From Bacteroidales bacterium UBA714 (lineage in GTDB: Bacteria; Bacteroidota; Bacteroidia; Bacteroidales; UBA932): DNA of 16,778 nucleotides. The DNA lies in contig DBLW01000131.1 in NCBI GenBank assembly GCA_002298075.1, forward strand, positions 1 to 16,778, written 5' to 3'. The notes beneath the pieces were generated by a model. That model made no database searches. It saw only the letters and a program-made list of their open reading frames with translations, and was not told the DNA's origin. Both the position numbers and the translations under genes were made by a program. Of the stretch, positions 14,307-16,778 are shown piece by piece. Within the stretch, counting starts at the first letter, position 1; each line of letters begins with the position of its first letter.

Positions 14307-16778
14307 ATGGAAAATAAATGTCTTGCTATATTAGAGGGGCTGAACAGTGTGCAGAAGCAGGCTGTCAGTTGTGTGGACGGACCGGTGCTGATTGTGGCAG
14401 GTGCGGGGTCTGGAAAGACCAGGGTGCTTACGAGCAGGATTGCATATATCCTTGCGGCAGGGTGTGACCCGTCAAGGATTCTTGCCCTGACGTTTACCAA
14501 GAAGGCTGCTTCTGAAATGAAGGAGAGGATTGCCCTGATGGTGGGGGAGCGAAGTGCGAGGAGACTCTATATGGGAACCTTCCATTCCGTGTTCATAAGA
14601 TTTTTGCGTGAATTTGCCGAGTCTCTGGGATATCCTTCCGGATTTACAATATACGATACAGGGGATTCGGTGAGCGCGATAAAGACATGCCTGAAGGAAC
14701 TTCAGCTGGATGAAAAAGTATATAAGCCGAAAGATGTGCTGTCGCGCATATCCATGGCCAAGAACAATCTTGTGACACCTTCGGCTTACAGGAGAAATGC
14801 AGTCGCATTGCAGAACGACGCATCCGCAAAGAAGCCGAGGATATGTGACATCTATGAGCTGTATGCGGCAAAATGCAGGCAGGCGGGAGTGATGGATTTT
14901 GATGACATCCTTCTGAACATGAACATTCTGCTGCGTGACAACCATGAGGCTTTGGAGTCCATATCAGGACGTTTTGACTACATCATGGTGGATGAGTATC
15001 AGGACACGAACTTCGCCCAGTACATAATACTCAAGAAACTGAGCCAGGCGCACGGGAATCTGTGCGTCGTGGGGGATGATTCGCAGTCCATTTATGCGTT
15101 CCGCGGGGCGAAGATTGAGAATATACTGAATTTCAAGAAGGATTATCCGGGGCATAACATCTTCCGTCTTGAGCAGAACTACCGCTCTACAAAAGTCATA
15201 GTGGATGCGGCCAACTCATTGATTGCCAAGAATACCGCACGTATTCCGAAAGAGTGCTACTCTATGGGTGAAACCGGTGAGAAAATCCGGCTTATACAGG
15301 CATACACCGAGCAGGAGGAAGCTTTTCTTGTGGCTTCTTCCATTGTTTCGCGTATTCACTCCGACTCAGCGCAGTATCAGGATTTTGCAATCCTGTACAG
15401 GACGAATGCACAGTCCCGTGCGCTTGAGGAGGCCCTTCGCAAAAGGAATATACCATATGTGATATATTCGGGAAACTCGTTCTTTGACAGGGCTGAGGTC
15501 AAGGATATGATGGCTTACATAAAGTTGGCCGCCAATCCTAATGATGACGAGTCCTTCAAGAGGATAGTCAACAAGCCTGCACGCGGAATTGGTGACACCT
15601 CACTGTCTGCCCTTGCAGCTGCGGCGCTTTCCCATGAGACGTCTTTGTTCAAGGCCGCATTTGCGGATGACTTGGAATCCTATGGACTCAAGACTCCGGC
15701 AATCAAGAAGATACGTGATTTCTGCGAGCTGATGAACGGCTTGTGCATTAGAGTCCCGAAGGAGGATGCTTATACTGTGGCAACGGCTCTTGCCATGCAT
15801 TCCGGACTTCTTGCTTTTTACAAGAGCGACACGAGCATAGAGGGCCAGTCTCGCACAGCGAATGTGGAGGAACTTCTCAACAGCGTAAAGAACTATATAG
15901 AAGAAAGGCAGAATGAACTTTTCGAGGATATGCAGGCTGAGGGGCTTGTAGGGGAGGGGACTGAGCTTTCTGCTGCGGATCTTCCTGTTGTGACATTGGA
16001 CGATTATCTTGAGAATGTGTCCTTGCTGAGCGCCGTTGATGTGGAGGATGATGAGAACGGTTCCAATAAGGTCACTATGATGACGGTACATTCATCAAAA
16101 GGACTTGAGTTCCCTTATGTCTATGTAGTGGGAATGGAAGAGAATATATTCCCGTCCGGAGGTTTCATGGCATCTGAAAGTGATATTGAGGAGGAGCGCA
16201 GGCTGTTCTATGTGGCTATGACAAGGGCCAAGAAAGCGGTTGCATTTTCATTTGCGCAGACCCGTACCCGCAACGGGAAGCATGAGTCCAATTCTCCGAG
16301 CCGTTTTGTGCGTGAGGTCGACCAGCAGTATATTGCGAATCCTTTGACTGTTGACATGGCTTCCGAGGAAGAAAGGCACCATTCTTCAGAGGGGTGGGGG
16401 CGTCAGGCTTATTCCAAGAAGCCTGGATATGCATATGGGATGTCTTCGCGTCCTGAGTTTGTCAAGAAGCAGCCGGCCCGTCCTGTATCCGGTGCTCCGG
16501 CTTCCCGTGCGGATGCTCCGGTGCCAAAGGGACGTCCTGCCAATGTGAGTCCGAGGCCTGTGCCTGCGAGAGTTGCGGATGCTGATTTTGAGCCGACTCC
16601 GATTCTGCAGCTTCGTGCCGGACAGAGGATTGAGCATAACCGTTTCGGGTTCGGCAAGATTGTCGAGATAACTGGAAATGCCGCTGACTTGAAGGCAAAA
16701 ATAGCCTTTGACGGGCATGGAGAGAAGATTCTGATACTTAAATATGCTAAAATTCGCGTGGTGGATATTGCAGAATGA
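14307..16778 (+). CDS. ATP-dependent 3'-5' DNA helicase, PcrA/UvrD family
   Basis: An 823-residue superfamily 1A helicase that unwinds DNA in excision and mismatch repair and clears stalled complexes. Motifs in order: Q motif LNSVQKQAV (12-20), Walker A GAGSGKT (32-38), Ia LTFTKKAASEMKERI, DEYQDTN (229-235), GDDSQSIYAFRGA, QNYRST, TVHSSKGLEF (about 593-602) and RLFYVAMTRAKK (632-643). A Pro/Ala/Arg-rich linker at roughly 690-765 leads to the C-terminal Tudor-like domain (IEHNRFGFGKIVEI from 775), which in PcrA/UvrD contacts RNA polymerase. The frame opens earlier at a TTG (14244), but that would translate through the promoter box; the ATG at 14307 begins the homology. The stop codon is the last three bases of the window. 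I leave the symbol blank because PcrA and UvrD cannot be separated by eye. Confidence 0.95.
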   Translation: MENKCLAILEGLNSVQKQAVSCVDGPVLIVAGAGSGKTRVLTSRIAYILAAGCDPSRILALTFTKKAASEMKERIALMVGERSARRLYMGTFHSVFIRFLREFAESLGYPSGFTIYDTGDSVSAIKTCLKELQLDEKVYKPKDVLSRISMAKNNLVTPSAYRRNAVALQNDASAKKPRICDIYELYAAKCRQAGVMDFDDILLNMNILLRDNHEALESISGRFDYIMVDEYQDTNFAQYIILKKLSQAHGNLCVVGDDSQSIYAFRGAKIENILNFKKDYPGHNIFRLEQNYRSTKVIVDAANSLIAKNTARIPKECYSMGETGEKIRLIQAYTEQEEAFLVASSIVSRIHSDSAQYQDFAILYRTNAQSRALEEALRKRNIPYVIYSGNSFFDRAEVKDMMAYIKLAANPNDDESFKRIVNKPARGIGDTSLSALAAAALSHETSLFKAAFADDLESYGLKTPAIKKIRDFCELMNGLCIRVPKEDAYTVATALAMHSGLLAFYKSDTSIEGQSRTANVEELLNSVKNYIEERQNELFEDMQAEGLVGEGTELSAADLPVVTLDDYLENVSLLSAVDVEDDENGSNKVTMMTVHSSKGLEFPYVYVVGMEENIFPSGGFMASESDIEEERRLFYVAMTRAKKAVAFSFAQTRTRNGKHESNSPSRFVREVDQQYIANPLTVDMASEEERHHSSEGWGRQAYSKKPGYAYGMSSRPEFVKKQPARPVSGAPASRADAPVPKGRPANVSPRPVPARVADADFEPTPILQLRAGQRIEHNRFGFGKIVEITGNAADLKAKIAFDGHGEKILILKYAKIRVVDIAE

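Overview
The window looks like chromosomal DNA of a Bacteroidota bacterium, most likely order Bacteroidales. Three things suggest this: promoters of the TTTG-N19/20-TAnnTTTG type, lipoproteins resembling the FimB/Mfa2 fimbrial anchor family, and a complete sodium-pumping NADH:quinone oxidoreductase operon. No genus is claimed. There is no rRNA, CRISPR array, insertion sequence or phage gene.

Layout. Positions 76-361 hold two tRNA genes on the minus strand, Asp(GTC) then Val(TAC), with a consensus promoter and a hairpin terminator. Positions 392-916 hold an Hsp20 small heat-shock protein gene (minus) with its own terminator. Positions 917-1409 contain no gene but carry a tandem array with a 79-bp period, in which each unit contains a Bacteroidota-type promoter facing uvrA. 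uvrA follows (1410-4295, plus). Converging on it is a three-gene minus-strand operon (7227 to 4323): a small outer-membrane beta-barrel-like protein and two cysteine-rich lipoproteins resembling fimbrial anchor or tip proteins. A DUF47/PhoU-like gene (7523-8176, plus) lies divergently from that operon. It ends at a 17-bp-stem hairpin that also closes the nqr operon coming from the other side.

The nqrABCDEF operon (14230 down to 8266, minus) encodes all six Na+-NQR subunits in the usual order with short gaps. The covalent-FMN threonine motifs in NqrB and NqrC, the membrane cysteines of NqrD and NqrE, and the ferredoxin and flavin motifs of NqrF are all present. A PcrA/UvrD-type helicase gene (14307-16778, plus) diverges from nqrA across 76 bp and ends exactly at the window edge.

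Most of this is core metabolism and DNA repair. The parts worth a second look are the tandem promoter array before uvrA, with an inverted repeat bracketing each -33 element; the fimbrial-like operon with no major pilin in view; an alanine/glutamate-rich tail on NqrC; and promoter -7 boxes lying within about a dozen bases of start codons.
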